Part shown: piece by piece, positions 10,407-22,661 of the stretch | Layout of the letters: each line of letters opens with the position of its first letter | Position numbering within the stretch: position 1 is the first letter of the stretch | DNA from: Gadus chalcogrammus | Lineage: Eukaryota > Chordata > Actinopteri > Gadiformes > Gadidae | DNA: 64,000 nucleotides | NCBI RefSeq assembly: GCF_026213295.1 | Contig: NC_079415.1 | Location: forward strand, 22,282,639-22,346,638 | Direction of reading: 5' to 3' | Translations under genes and position numbers: made by a program | The notes under the pieces: model-generated | What the model was told of the DNA's origin: nothing | Seen by the model: only the letters and a program-made list of their open reading frames with translations | The model's database searches: none

Positions 10407-13400
10407 GACGCAATCATCTGCTGTTATGTAGACATCTTTGTCATCTGGGAACTGTCCATTTGTTACAAGCGCAGTTGACAGGAATGAAAACAGTTCTGTC
10501 TTATTATCCTCATTTGCCAGAAATGCCTGCCAATCTCTTGGGACTTTGGCAGTGCCAGAGATGCGTTGTCGGGTGTCTGATCCTCGCTTTTCTCTTGTTC
10601 CTCCTTTGATTGTCAAAGCACGATACTGGTCTCAGACGATGTCCACTCGTGTTGATCTTTTCAGGTCACGTTGATCTCTTGGGCAGAACACCTTGTCGAA
10701 GTAGGACTCAAAGGTCTTCCCTTGGACAGTAGTGCCAGGCAGTGAATGGATAAGTGCTCCACCATCAATGACAATGAAATCATAAAGATCTGGTGCAACT
10801 ATCTCCTCACTGTCAGATATTCCTCCACTCTTAGGATTCCCCAGGATGTAAAACAACAAATCTGATTTCGTACAGGAGTTGAGGGATCCTTCGCATGACA
10901 ATGCAGGTGGGTATGGAGAAGACTCGTGGCAGAAAAAATCGTCCAAATTCCCACTCCGGCTTTCCAGCACAATGAAAGGTTTCACATAAAGCTCTGCATG
11001 ACGTTTGAAGTGCTGCATCCTCAGTTTAGCTGCTGTCTTCTTGCGTGTTTTCTTCTCATGGAACAACATCAAGTTGTTTCGCTTGATCGGAGCTGTCAGT
11101 GGTGTGTCATGTGAGTCCAGCACATTCTTTTTGAAGTTGTTGTACTGCTCTTGTCCCATTGACTCAACTTTAAGGACCGATGCTGCAGCGGCTGCAGACT
11201 CGCACACCTTGTTATCTAAAGTAACCAGGTCTTTACTGCTCTCCTCAAAGGGATTCCCATTGCTGAGCAACAGCTCCATCAGGTCTTTGGTGTGACGTTG
11301 AAAACGCTGCTGTGATGCTGATCCTTCCTCGTGATGAGGACGCCATTCGGAGTCATCACTGTCATTTACAGTGGTAAACTCTTCCAGGACACGGCTGATT
11401 TCCGGGCCTGTCACAATCCAGCGTTCCAACATGTCCGGGTTCTCTGTGAGGCCAATTATGCCACCCACTCCTTTCACCCTTTTGTTGGCTTGCTCGTGTG
11501 CTTGGTCAATCGGCATAGCTGAAAAGCGTCGATTGCTGCGAGTTACCGTCCAATGTCCCTTTTCGAACTCTGGGAGACAGTCCATGTCCTTTATAAAGAC
11601 TGGAAGCCACCGGGCATAGTTATGATGGTCGAGAGCAAAGAACAGAGGAACAAGCTTCTGCAGGGTTGTGACCATGAGTTCGATCTTCCGTTCACAATGT
11701 GCTCGTATGAACATGAAGATACTCTGTTGGTACTTGTACACAAGCAGCCAGAAGGAGAATGTTGGGCTCTCATGGGCAACTCTCTCAACACAGTCCTCAA
11801 GGACCATCTCAGTTCCGCTGTCCTCATAGGCTTGCTGTAGAAGGCTGTGGAGTACCACAACAGTAACTTGATGGGCATATCTTGTTCTCATTACATTGGA
11901 TGCCTTCAGAAATGATGTGGCTGCTGCCATTTAATTCACTAGTCCAGCTTCTTTCAGGGCTTCAGGCCATCCTGATCCACGCAGAAGATCTCCCATGGTA
12001 CTCCACAAAGCCATTTCAATGTGGAGCCCACCTAACATCACCACAAACTTGTCTTCTCCGAAGATGTCAGGGAAGGTCCACTGCATTTTTTTTGCAAGGT
12101 CATACAGGGGTTGGTCCACTACCATCAAAGGGACTTGTTGTGGGTTGAGGTGCTCAGTGTTTTTCTTCACCAGGTTCATTCCATGGTGAATCATTTCTGG
12201 GGTTGCTGCTTTGTCATGCAAAAGTGGCAGGAGGGCCTCAATGCTTTTTTCCGGCTGTCCAACAACATCAGATCGAGCAGCATGGAATGAAGACCACATT
12301 GTTGGAGTGCCACTTTCTGAATCAGAATTGACATAGAGGATGTCATTTACTGCCTTCATCCATGCCTCCTCATGCTGTCTCTCTGCATCAAATGAACCTC
12401 TCACCACTGGCTGCACAACTTTAACTGGAGGTTGGGTAACAAGATTCCGGCCCACAGGTGGTACAGAAGTATACGAATGAGGCAGGATGGGTCCTACTAT
12501 GCTGCTTTCTCATGATTTATTTGAGTTGATTTTCAGACATTCTTGGTGCAACCCAGGCTTCTCTGATGTAGGAAACTGAAATAGTGAAATCCCAGTTCCA
12601 TGGAAGGTTGAGCTTGCAGTGAGTGATGTGGGATTATGATCCAAGTTATCAAGGGCTGCAACTGTGAAAATTTGCCGACGCAAATTTGTAGGACAGACTA
12701 TATCTGCATTCTTCCTGGTCTGTTGTGCAATGGCCTGTGCAAAGCAAACTTCCATGCTGAGGACCTTCTCATATGATACTGTGAGTTTATATTTGTGTAG
12801 CAGATTGACTAACTTCTTGCTTCTTGTTTCCGAATGCAAATCAAGGGCAAGGAACACTGCAAGTGGAGGCTCACATTTCAAGTTTGTTGAAAGAGAGGTC
12901 ATATTTAGCATGGCCACCTGACTCACAGACAGAGTCTGTCTGGAATTATCTTGATCTGTTGAGGATTTGGGTCCTGTGAGGAGATGGCGGAAGAAATACT
13001 TCATTTTCTGGGGAACAGACGTCTCTTCACAACCACTGGAAAATGAGCCATCAAATTTAAATGGAGTTTCATGATTAAAAACTGCTTTTCTGAGGATTGA
13101 AGCTGCCATTAGAAATGTGTGCGCTTCTTCATCTGGTGTTTGTGATGTGTCTGATATGATCTTCCTAGCAGTTTTCGAACACATAATGAAAACTCTGTCC
13201 CTGATACCTTTCTCCTCTGTCAAATCAGGGAAGTTCTTGAGGACTGTTTCCTTTAGGCGTGTCCGGTTCACGATTTTCTGGATACCATATTGTTCCAGTC
13301 TCTCAGTCATCATCTCTGTTAGATCTTGCAAAGCAAAGACTCTACTACCCCCGCTAATTTCTTCTTTTATGAATTGTAGCAATTCATTTTCTGCTGTGAT

Positions 13401-13982
13401 TTCAAGGTTTTCACTCACTGTGGTTTGTTTACAAATCACATTGTAACGGCAGTTAAACATTGTGTAGCATTTCAGATGATACTTTGCTTCAATAGCAACC
13501 AGATCTCCTTCTGCAAGGAGTGCCAGAATACGATCTTCTCCTAGTTCAACTGCCTTGTCATGTATCTCTTGGGTAAGTGATAATTTCTGGAAAGAATGGT
13601 CTACTGCATCTGTTTCTTTAGCACAGAAGAGACATAGATTGCGGTTAACAGGTTCTCCAGTCCGACAAGATCTTCTATTTACACCAGGCAATCCCTCACG
13701 GGCAGTGCGTTTTTTTGCGTGTTCAAATGCTGAGGATCTGTAAAGCTGACGACATGATTTGTGCCAGGATGCACGATTCTGCTGCATCAATTCTTCATCT
13801 GGAAGATCTACATCTGGGTGGGGAGCCGCACCAATAGCTCTAAACTGACTCACAAGGTTGATGATTACTTTGTAGGCTCCCACTCTACGACTTGCAACTG
13901 GATTCGCAAGAGGGCAAACAAGTTGTTCCTCAGTATCTTTTTGGCACAAAATGCACAATTCCCATTTTCTTGCCTCAGCCAT
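10407..13982 (-). pseudogene. Academ-like transposase, N-terminal and central part
   Basis: A single intronless frame starts at ATG 13982 (MAEARKWELCILCQKD) and stays in one frame to the ERV edge at 10407. Three in-frame stops interrupt it: TGA 12510-12512, TAA 11931-11933 and TGA 10632-10634. The N-terminus has paired Cys/His finger-like blocks, CILC...WHKSC and CLFC...YHLKCY. The central region has acidic motifs (VVDQPLY, GGLHIEMALW, IDQAHEQANK) that could belong to a DDE core, but I cannot assign catalytic residues. A donor at 14360 and an acceptor near 14030 suggest a 5' UTR intron. The frame ends in TADDCV and continues beyond the ERV at 2915. The stop density implies long decay. Confidence 0.75.
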
Positions 13983-14753
13983 CTCATAAAAACAGAATTC
14001 AAGCAGCCCATACCATGCTTGTTGAACTCCTGTATTTTGTCAACAGGAAAGATAAAATATAATAGTTTTGTATTTACCTTTTTGTAACCAAATCAAACTA
14101 AAGTATGTTATGTAAAATAAACAGCTAAAAACCTAAAATGTACACAAGTGCAAGACCCAGTAGACCTATTCATTCCATCCTGCTGCCAGCATTAAAGTTA
14201 GCTTTAACTGGTGCTAGCAAAATGACTAATGTTAATGCTAGCTACTGTTTGGATTTATTAGCTACTAGCTGTGGTTGATATTTCACAATTTATCACACAT
14301 TATTTGTCGTACAAGTTCATTAAAAACATAACTTAGCATCCAAACAAGTTCATTGCTGTTTTCTTACCTTCAACATTCCAATATTGCCAGAGAGAAATTA
14401 GCACAGATGCTTGATTGTCAAATGAAGGGAAATGTGTCTGCTAGTCTGCCCTCTTGTGGCAGTAGATGGCATAACTCTACTATAACCTTATTTTTCATGG
14501 ATGAAAGCAGCAAAATAAATAAAAAGTGCAACAATAACAAAAGGCCTGCAAGTTGGGTGCTTCATATCAAGTAGGCTATATGCAGCCATATTTGTGTACG
14601 GGTATCCTAGCTATGTTTGTGCTATAGGGATATTCTGAACACCAATCTTAAATCCAGTCGAGTCATTACACAGCCTTTATTTACAATAACTTTAAAAATC
14701 ATGTTTCATAGCAACTTTGAGGACATTTCCAGACTTTATCTCCAAAAAAAGCA

Positions 14754-15063
14754 TAATTTTGCTTGTGTCCATGTAAAATTATGGGATAAAAGTGTATTTA
14801 TTTTTATCTGGTCACCAAATGCTTGGTATACCTGTTTCTCCTTTTAATTCTGAATCCATACATACCTCATATGTTAAAATTGGATAATCTAATCAAAAGT
14901 TGTAGCAGTTTACATATTTTGCAGCGCCCCCTAGAGGCCATTTTTCATCTGTGTGTTTGACACTCGGACTCAAATTTTTCTGTAGACCCTAAACTTCAAC
15001 TTGGAAGTGAAAACCAAACTTTAACACGAATTTGAAATGACTGAGCCTTATACGACCCCACTA
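14754..15063. repeat. Academ-like element, right terminal inverted repeat
   Basis: Inverse partner of 2210-2530, with the same landmark blocks in reverse order. It ends in CCCCACTA before the TAA duplication. Confidence 0.85.
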
Positions 15064-15091
15064 TAAGGAAGTGAATTTCTATGTACTTACC

Positions 15092-18000
15092 CTATTAATA
15101 GCGGAGAAATCCCGCTCGCAATTCACAGAAGAGACTGGGACAATCAGGGCAATGCTGGCAAGGAGACTGATGCAGGGGTAGAGGTCTAACCACTCATCGT
15201 ACTCACTCGCCAGCAGAGTCAGGAGCTCCTCCTGGCTCTTGTTCTTGAATGAAAGATATAGCACATAAGAGAAAGAGAGAGAAAAAGAGAGAGAGAGATT
15301 TTCACTTACCTGTAATGACCCTGTAATGAGATGGTTTTTGAACGAAAACCACTCTTGGAGGAGCACCTTCTCTTGGTCTGGACAGAATTGTTTTGCCAGA
15401 GTCTGCAGCTCCGCAATGGACATATTGTCAGGGAGGGCAGCCGACTGAGGTCTAAGGACATGGAAGGCTCCTAGGATGTCCAGCTCCTGGAACCTCCTTT
15501 TCAACTCTGTCTCCAGGCCAGTAATGTAGGGTTGGATGACCTACAATGAACAGATCAGCCCATTTTAGGAGGAACCTACACTCACCTTTGAAACGGGCAT
15601 TAAGGACCAAGCTAGAGAGTGTGTTTAGTATATTTTTAAGGGTTTTAAACATTAGCATTTACCTGTCGCTCGAATCTGCACCACTGTGCCTCCCTCGACT
15701 GGTCCTGGACATCTTCCCCCCTCCTGCCCCTCTCAGCCTCATGCTTGATTTCAAAGGCTCCAAGCTTGTCAGGATCCTCTAGGTCCTCGTGCAAGCGAGA
15801 AAGTCTGCCCAGCCTCTCTTATATCCAGGAGGGTCTGGATGGTGACGGGAACCTAAAAAGTATATCTTGTATTAGTAGAGTACATGCAAACAAATAAACA
15901 ATGCATCACAACTGAACTGTATCAGGCCTAGTTATCACAGTTACCTGCTCCTTGATGTGTAAAAAATTGACATGTGCTTTCTGGAACACTTTTGAGAGAC
16001 AGGCTAGGTGGGGCAAAACATCTGCCTGTAGATATACAGAGGCCACAAATCTGTAAGTCCCACAGAAAGTGTAAAGGCTCTTGGCTGTGGGACACTTCCT
16101 TATCTCTGCTTCCTCCGCTAAGGCCCCAAGGACAGCAGCCAGGTTCCTCTGTAGCATCTGTATGGCTTTATGCTGTGAAAGCCATCGCGTGTCCTTCACT
16201 TCCTGTGAATGTTCCAACAATTATTACATTACCACTGATTAAAAAACATATTAGATGGTATCAGACGGCAGTTACCTTAACCTTCAGGTCAGTGACACCC
16301 AGGATAAGGGATGCATCCTTGAGTGGCGGTCCGATTGGCACTATTTCTAAAAAACAGGTACAGATCCTGCAAGTGGTCCCTAAATGTAGCCATGTATGGG
16401 ACACTATTTGAAGCATCCTTGCAAGCAAGGGCCAGTTTGTGGGCAGCACAAGCCACAGCCAAAAGTTTGGGAAAGCTGTCTTTAAGCTGCTTTGCAACAC
16501 CATTCAAACGCCCTAGATTTAAAAAATTTAAAAAGTGTTAAACTTGAATTCAACAGACAAAATATAATACACTAATGACTACCCTGTCATGACAGCTGCC
16601 CCATCAGTCCCGAGTCCATATAGCTTCTCAGTCGGGATGCCCTTTTTGAGAAGGACTGTTTTGACAGCGGAAACAATGGTGTCCACTTTGCCGTCCATGA
16701 CGGATACCAGATCCAGGAACTGATTGTACACCTGTCCCTCTTTATCCAAGTACCTGTAGAAAACAGTATTTAGAATTCACAATTATTTTGCTGGGATCAT
16801 GACGTATGTGATTCTAACTGAGAATGGTAATGTACTACCTGATGTGCAAATCCAGTTGCCTGGACACAGAGACATCAGTGCTCTCATCTATCTCCAGGCT
16901 AATCGCCTGTGATGACCTGATGTCCATGAGAATAGGTTCCTCCAGGACCTCTGCTAGGATCTCCAGCATCTCATCAATAATACGATGAGACCTATAATTA
17001 TTCCTCTTGCCAATCTTGAAATTGGGAGAAGAACAAGATCACTGTATAATTTGTTCAAAAATGTATAGTCATTAATGCAAAGACTGAATTGTTGAGATTA
17101 TTTAGATTGATGTTACCTTTAATTTTTTTTAAATAATCACACCCTAAAAGCTCTGCCAGACTCAGAAGCTTGGGGTAGTTGGTTTGGTGGGCTATTTCAT
17201 TTTTTACAAGCCAATAAAGGCACTTGAAACCACCAATTATGGCCTCATGCTCCAACACAATTATTGGGTCAAATGAGTCCATTACTGATACACCTGTTAA
17301 TTAAAATAAATAAATCAGTAAATAATTTTTATACATATGCCTACTACATGAAATTGGATATTATTCATTTTCCCATTTGGAAAGTACCCGAAGAAAGCGA
17401 TGCCTGATGTCTGATGCTCTCCTGGTGGTGCTCTGCTTTGAGATGCCTTTCTAAGTAGTCTTTGCGGTATGTGACTGCAGCAACCTCAACAAAGGCACTC
17501 TTATTTGCACCTTTCTTGGGTGCAGGCTTGTGCTGCCTACAAAGTCTTCAGAACATCCCTTAAATAATATAAAATACCATTAATATAATTTGCTAAATTA
17601 AACATGTACAATTGTGTAAAAAGAAAAATTGATTAATAAATAAAGCAATATGCTGAGTACCATGCTGGTTTTGGTATAGATATGGTATATATATGGTTTA
17701 AACTGGGGCATGGTTAACCATTCTGGATTGAATCCAGTGCCCCTGTGTCCTCCAGCTCTCCTCCTTGCCACCTCTACCAGGAACAGAAGGATCGAAATTA
17801 CTTTCCCTACTCTTATTTTTTAAAGTTAAAATCTACACTATTCTGTTTCCACCTAACCTGTTGTTTCAGCAACATTTTGTCTGCTGTCCTGCATCCTCCT
17901 GTATCTCTCCTGAACAGCCCGGTCCCTGAGAAGCACTGGGTTTTTCAGCACTGTTTGATGCCTAGGAACATTCGAAATAAATGTATGATATATTTAATGA

Positions 18001-18127
18001 ACATTTACTAGCCACAGCCATTTGACTGTTCATCTTAATTTCAGACTAAGCTAACTACCTCCTCAAGCTGCTCCGTCTCGTCTGGGCGAGGCCTTTTTTG
18101 GCGCAGAAAAAACGTTTCAATACTCAT
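15092..18127 (-). pseudogene. hAT transposase, exons 1 to penultimate
   Basis: The start is ATG 18127 (MSIETFFLRQKRPRPDE), with a donor after 18060. Further minus-strand exons lie near 17560-17398 (zinc finger: RLCRQHKP...YLERHLKAEHH), 17290-17119, 16990-16842 (EIDESTD, first acidic residue), 16755-16586 (GTDGAAVMTG, second), 16513-16274 (ACAAHKLALAC), 16203-15945 (DTRWLSQHKAIQ), 15853-15664, 15541-15310 and 15246-15092 (SSVNCERDFSAINR, catalytic E). Each ends in a GT donor. Damage includes an in-frame TGA in place of the first finger cysteine near 17550 and a frameshift near 16325. The two small exons between 17700 and 17960 are uncertain. The protein is a cut-and-paste hAT transposase, now dead. 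Confidence 0.82.
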
Positions 18128-18310
18128 CTGGATTAAAGCAACAAACATTCAGAGTCAGAATAAAATAATATTAAGAATAGAATGTAATAAATGTTTTATA
18201 TTCTTCTTGATATGGGTATTGATCTAAACTATGACCGAATTTCATCTTAGCGTTCGCTGCGTTACCAACGACGTTGGGTAACCCTTCCTTTTACAGTCCC
18301 CTAAATACTA
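18128..18310 (-). other. hAT 5' leader before the fold-back insertion
   Basis: AT-rich sequence upstream of the hAT start codon. It continues at 58292-59142 on the other side of the fold-back element. No motif was identified. Confidence 0.5.
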
Positions 18311-18610
18311 GGTATTTACCCGGTACATACATGGTAAATCATAGTGTATTACTGGGTAATTACCACTGGTAATAAGAAGGTAAATACAGAGGTAGTTACC
18401 CGGTGAATACATGGTAAATCATAGTGTATTACTGGGTAATTACCACTGGTAATAAGAAGGTAAATACAGAGGTAGTTACCCGGTAAATACATGGTAAATC
18501 ATAGTGTATTACTGGGTAATTACCACTGGTAATAAGAAGGTAAATACAGAGGAATTATCCGGTAAATTATAGTGTATTACTGCGTAATTACCACTGGTAT
18601 TAAGAAGGTA
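18311..18610. repeat. 80-bp tandem array at the left tip of the fold-back element
   Basis: About 3.5 copies of an 80-base unit with TTACCCGGT...GGTAAATC...GGTAATTACC...GGTAATAAGAAGGTAAATAC. GGTA/TACC occurs roughly every ten bases, including the perfect palindrome GGTAATTACC. The inverse array is at 58070-58291. Confidence 0.85.
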
Positions 18611-19000
18611 AATACAGAGGAATTACAGCTGATGTACCAAGTAAAACCTCCACTATGACCCATCAACTCAACAAAGTAGCGTGTAGTTGGAACTGTTTTA
18701 GGTTGGTAATAACTCAGATATTGTGTACTTCCTAGGAAATTAGGCAACCAATTCTTAGAAACATATATTATCCAAGGTTTATGTTGGTAACAGCCCAAAT
18801 TTAATGATGTACTATTTAGAAATTAGCATAGTACTTTCCAATAAAATACTTTTTCTTAGTTATTATTCATAGCTACACCCATTTAGAAAGGGTTTATTCG
18901 ATTTACCACTATGGAATTACTTACCTGGTGACAACCTCTGCAGGATCAGTTTTCCCTCTAGTGTCATGGTACATCTTCTTAAATACTGGGTACGAAGCCA
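18611..19000. other. Fold-back left arm, non-repeated part
   Basis: Inverse of about 57690-58070. No gene. The inner end, ACATCTTCTTAAATACTGGGTACGAAGCC, leads into the 171-bp array. Confidence 0.7.
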
Positions 19001-19710
19001 TTTGTTTCCATGGTATTACCAGGTTCTTACCATATCATTTATAATAGATACATTCCATTATCCATGCAGTCAACACAAACATGTACCATGTACATTCTGC
19101 GACGTTACCAAGTAAAACACAACAATTTACCCAGTAAGTAAGCTGAAACTGTACTGTAAAAGGAAGCCTCGTTTGTTTCCATGGTATTACCAGGTTCTTA
19201 CCATATAATTTATAATAGATACATTCCATTGTCCATGCAGTCAACACAAACTTGTACCAAGTACGTTCTGCGACGTTACCAAGTAAAACACGACAATTTA
19301 CCCAGTAAGTAAGCTGAAACTGTACTGTAAAAGGAAGCCTTGTTTGTTTCCATGGTATTACCAGGTTCTTACCATATAATTTATAAAAGATACATTCCAT
19401 TGTCCATGCAGTCAACATAAACTTGTACCATGTACGTTCTGCGACGTTACCAAGTAATACACGACAATTTACCCAGTAATTAAGCTGAAACTGTACTGTA
19501 AAAGGAAGCCTTGTTTGTTTCTATGGTATTACCAGGTTCTTACCATATAAATTGTAATACATTCCCTTTTCCATGCAGTCAACACAAATTTGTACCATGT
19601 ACGTTCTGTGACGTTACCAAGTAAAACACACCAATTTACCCAGTAAGTAAGCTGAAACGGTACTGTAAAAGGAAGCCTTGTTTGTTTCCATGGTATTACC
19701 AGGTTCTTAC
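19001..19710. repeat. 171-bp tandem array, left arm of the fold-back element
   Basis: Four full units and the start of a fifth, with TTTGTTTCCATGGTATTACC beginning at 19001, 19172, 19343, 19514 and 19681. Each unit holds CCATGGTATTACCAGGTTCTTACC, GCGACGTTACCAAGTAAAAC and TTTACCCAGTAA. Gypsy A inserted in the fifth unit, and the array continues at 29814. Confidence 0.88.
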
Positions 19711-19887
19711 TAGGGAATATTGCACTACGGACCTCTATGTTGTTACACATAACGGAACCGGAAGTTAATGACTATTTAGATGTAAACATACCAGCACCTT
19801 TAGCTGCTCATGGCATGTTTGGTTATTGTCATTTCACTGCTATCTTTCATTAAAGAAAGTGAACAAATGGAAAGTTGTTCTTATTTA
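19711..19887 (+). repeat. Gypsy A 5' LTR
   Basis: 177 bases, TAGGGAATATTGCACTACGG to TTCTTATTTA, with ATTAAA near the end as a possible poly(A) signal. Unusually short and without TG/CA ends. Confidence 0.8.
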
Positions 19888-20066
19888 TAACCAAACACCT
19901 GGATGAAGCCAAGCAGACACCTCCGACGTCGCGAAAAAATGCGATCAAACGAACGAGTGGGCCGCGAGTGTATTTGCAAGTAACGTCGCCCGGGAACCTG
20001 AATATATGAGTGCATAAAAAAAAATAAAAAAATAAAAAAAAAGTATATAAAACTGTGGAACCAAGG

Positions 20067-21445
20067 ATGGATGTATCGAGGAGTGTGACTATGTGGCTAC
20101 ACATGCGGAAGTAGCGGTGGTGGTGGCCATGCTGAACATACACGCGACCACACACACTGCAGCCCCCAGGGAACCGCGCGCAAACGCCAAAGTGGAGAAA
20201 CTCAGGCGCCCGTCCATAGCATTGGCTGGAACAGCCGAGACCTGGTCATACTTCCTAACCCGCTGGGGTGAGTACAAGAGGGGCACTAAACTAATTGGAT
20301 CAGATGTTGTCACACAACTGCTAGAGTGCTGTGAGGAGGATCTGAGAAAATACCTCACCCGTGCTGCAGGCAAAAGCCTAGTGGACAGTGATGAAAAGGA
20401 CGTTCTCTCTGCCACTCTCTCTCCGTGCAGAAAACATAATGGTAGCTCGAGTGGCCCTATCTAACATGCGACAGGGACACGAAGAGCCCATCCGATCATT
20501 TCATGCTCGCTTAAAGGGGCAGGCAGGCACGTGTGAATACGAAATGACATGCACTAAGGAGGGGTGTGACCAAGTCAACGACTTCACAGAGGAAATATTG
20601 CGCGATGTGATCGCCCGCGGCTCGTACGGCAAGACGTGCCGGAAATGCAACCGTCAAAACCACCTCAACAAGGCCTGCCTGGGTGGCCGGTCATCTAGGC
20701 CCGCTCCGGAGGAGACTGATGGGGTGTGCGACGAACAGCAGGCAACCGCCTTCGGCGAGCTGTGCACACTCACCAGCACCGCCGACATGGTACGCACACT
20801 CCCCCTCGCTCACCACCTGTATGACAAGTGGATAAAGCGCCCGTCCAACTCACAACCATACATCCACCTCACACTCAGCATTGAAAACGAGGATTACAAA
20901 GCACTGGGCCTCGACCTCCGGAAACGCACCCGCACTGTGACCCTGCCTGCCATGGCTGACACGGGGTGCCAGAGCTGCCTGATCGGCGTCAAGGTCGCCC
21001 AACAGATGGGCCTGAACACAGACGACCTCATTCCTGTATCTATGACCATGAAGGCCGCGAATAATGAAGGCATACAGATTCTCGGGGCCGCCGTCGTCAG
21101 GTTCGCTGGTAACAGCAGCAATGCCCGGAGATTGGAGACGCGCCAGATCGCGTACGTGACTGACACCTCAGACCGTATATTCCTGTCTCGTACAGCCTGT
21201 GTGGACCTGGGCATGATCTCAGACAGGTTCCCAACACTCGGGGAGGTCAACCTTGCGACCTCAGACCCATGTGACTGCCCGCGGCGTGCGGAACCTCCGA
21301 CCAAGCCAACCACGCTCCCCATGCCGGCCACGGAGGCTAACAGGGGAGCTCTACGGAAACACTTACTTGGACTACACGCTCAGAGCACATTCAATACATG
21401 TCCCCACCAGCCCTTGCCGAGAATGTCTGTTCCACCTCTTCGTCT
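20067..21445 (+). pseudogene. Gypsy A gag and protease region
   Basis: Gag-like sequence begins near the ATG at 20067, with a frame change a few codons on. It reads AETWSYFLTRWGEYKRGT and shifts frame again between 20390 and 20440 (ENIMVARVAL). After IARG near 20620 it jumps directly to a nucleocapsid knuckle, CRKCNRQNHLNKAC, so part of gag is missing. The protease active site is MADTGCQSCLIG near 20950. The frame then runs to PPLRL at the insertion point of LTR element B and continues at 26467 as MLNENATPV with no frame change once B and one TSD copy are removed. Confidence 0.75.
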
Positions 21446-21842
21446 TGTTATGCACCTGGCCTAGGTCCGCCAGGCTAAACAACAAAAAGACGGGAGACAA
21501 CAGTTTTCCAATCAAAATAAGTATTTAATCAAACCAAACCAATCCAAGTGCTCAAATTATAATAAAAGTATGGGATATGGAAGTCAGTAAGTCCGTAGTG
21601 TGGAGTGTGTATGCATGAGTGGATTATATGTGTGTGTGTTGTTTCAACATAAGTGTTGAAAGGTGTGCATGGCTATGGAGCTGAAAAGAACAGAGAGGGA
21701 AGGACTGGGGAAGCAGACTCTTATAGGGCGTTGGCACCCGGGCCCAGGTGCACGCCAATCACTCCTAATGACCAATTAAGTAGGTCTCTGCTCCCCAGTC
21801 CTAGAAACAAATGGAAGACACAACATACAGGGAACCGTCACA
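21446..21842 (-). repeat. LTR element B 3' LTR
   Basis: Minus-strand LTR, TGTGACGGTTCCC to GGTGCATAACA. It differs from the partner at only a few positions, such as TCCGCCAGGCTAAAC versus GGCGCCAGGCTACAC. Confidence 0.88.
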
Positions 21843-22055
21843 CCCCCCCCATAAAGACGGAGTCCCAAAGGGATCACCGGCAACCTATTTAACATTAGAT
21901 AAATATATACTATCTACTCTCTATCATACCCAACCTCTACTCCAATGGACGCCTGCCCACTGTCACAGGCCTCCACCCCAGCAACCGGTACCAAGGAAGC
22001 ACTTTAAGGGGTGCAAGACAGACAGAGGAAAAAAAGGACCAACGGAGACCGGACC

Positions 22056-22661
22056 TCAGTCATGAGGAGCCCGTGACAGCCATTTTCTCACCAACAATGA
22101 GTCCTGCAGAAAATACCCACAAGCACTGTCAAACAGCTCCTCCTCTGGCCGTACCAATGGAAATATCTCCTTCAGATAGGCATCAGCCTGCTGTTCCGCA
22201 ACCAGATCTGAACCTGTTATGGACAATGGAAAATCAGAAAGAGGTATCGAAAACTTTTCAGATACTTTTGTCTTAATTGAATCATTTAAATGAGATTTCT
22301 CTTTTAACTTAGCCATTGCACGGGTCACCGCACACGCTGTAAAAACCTCTGGGAAGTCATGTTCACATTTATCAGCTTCCTCCGTTACCAAGGGAACAGA
22401 GGTCACCACTGCCGGCGGCGGCGGGACCCCAGCCCAGACCTTAGCACCCACCAGGTCGTTGCCCAGGATCAGCGTCACACCCGGAATAGGCAGTGCTGGT
22501 CGCACAGCGAGCTTAGCTTCTCCCTGGAACAGTTCACATTTTAGGACAACATTATGCAAGGGAACCAACAAAATATTCAGGTCTATGCCCCGGATAGGAA
22601 CCTTATCACCAGTGTCAGAAACATTAGTCAAAGGGAACACCAGCTTGAATGAATGAATCAA
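22056..22661 (-). pseudogene. LTR element B protease/pol N-terminal fragment
   Basis: About 200 codons following gag in another frame. They contain the ILGNDLVGAKV block that follows the protease flap in vertebrate Gypsy-type and SCAN-gag elements, and then a pre-RT linker (ACAVTRAMAK). The fragment stops at 22056, and the rest of pol is missing. Confidence 0.65.

Larger units (their letters stand above)
2210..15063 (-). mobile_element. Academ-like DNA transposon with ~310-bp terminal inverted repeats
   Basis: The first base is 2210 (TAGTGGGGTCG) and the last is 15063 (CCCCACTA), flanked by TAA on both sides (2207-2209, 15064-15066). The ends are inverted copies of about 310 bases with scattered mismatches. 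One gene lies between them on the minus strand. It combines a cysteine/histidine N-terminus with a C-terminal XPG/PIN-like nuclease segment. TSDs of 3-4 bp, a Cys-rich finger and an XPG-type nuclease are described for the AcademX lineage of Academ transposons, and that is the basis of this name. The element is 5.4 kb once ERV copy 1 is removed. It sits 24 bases into the last hAT intron, so it need not have broken the hAT protein. Confidence 0.68.
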
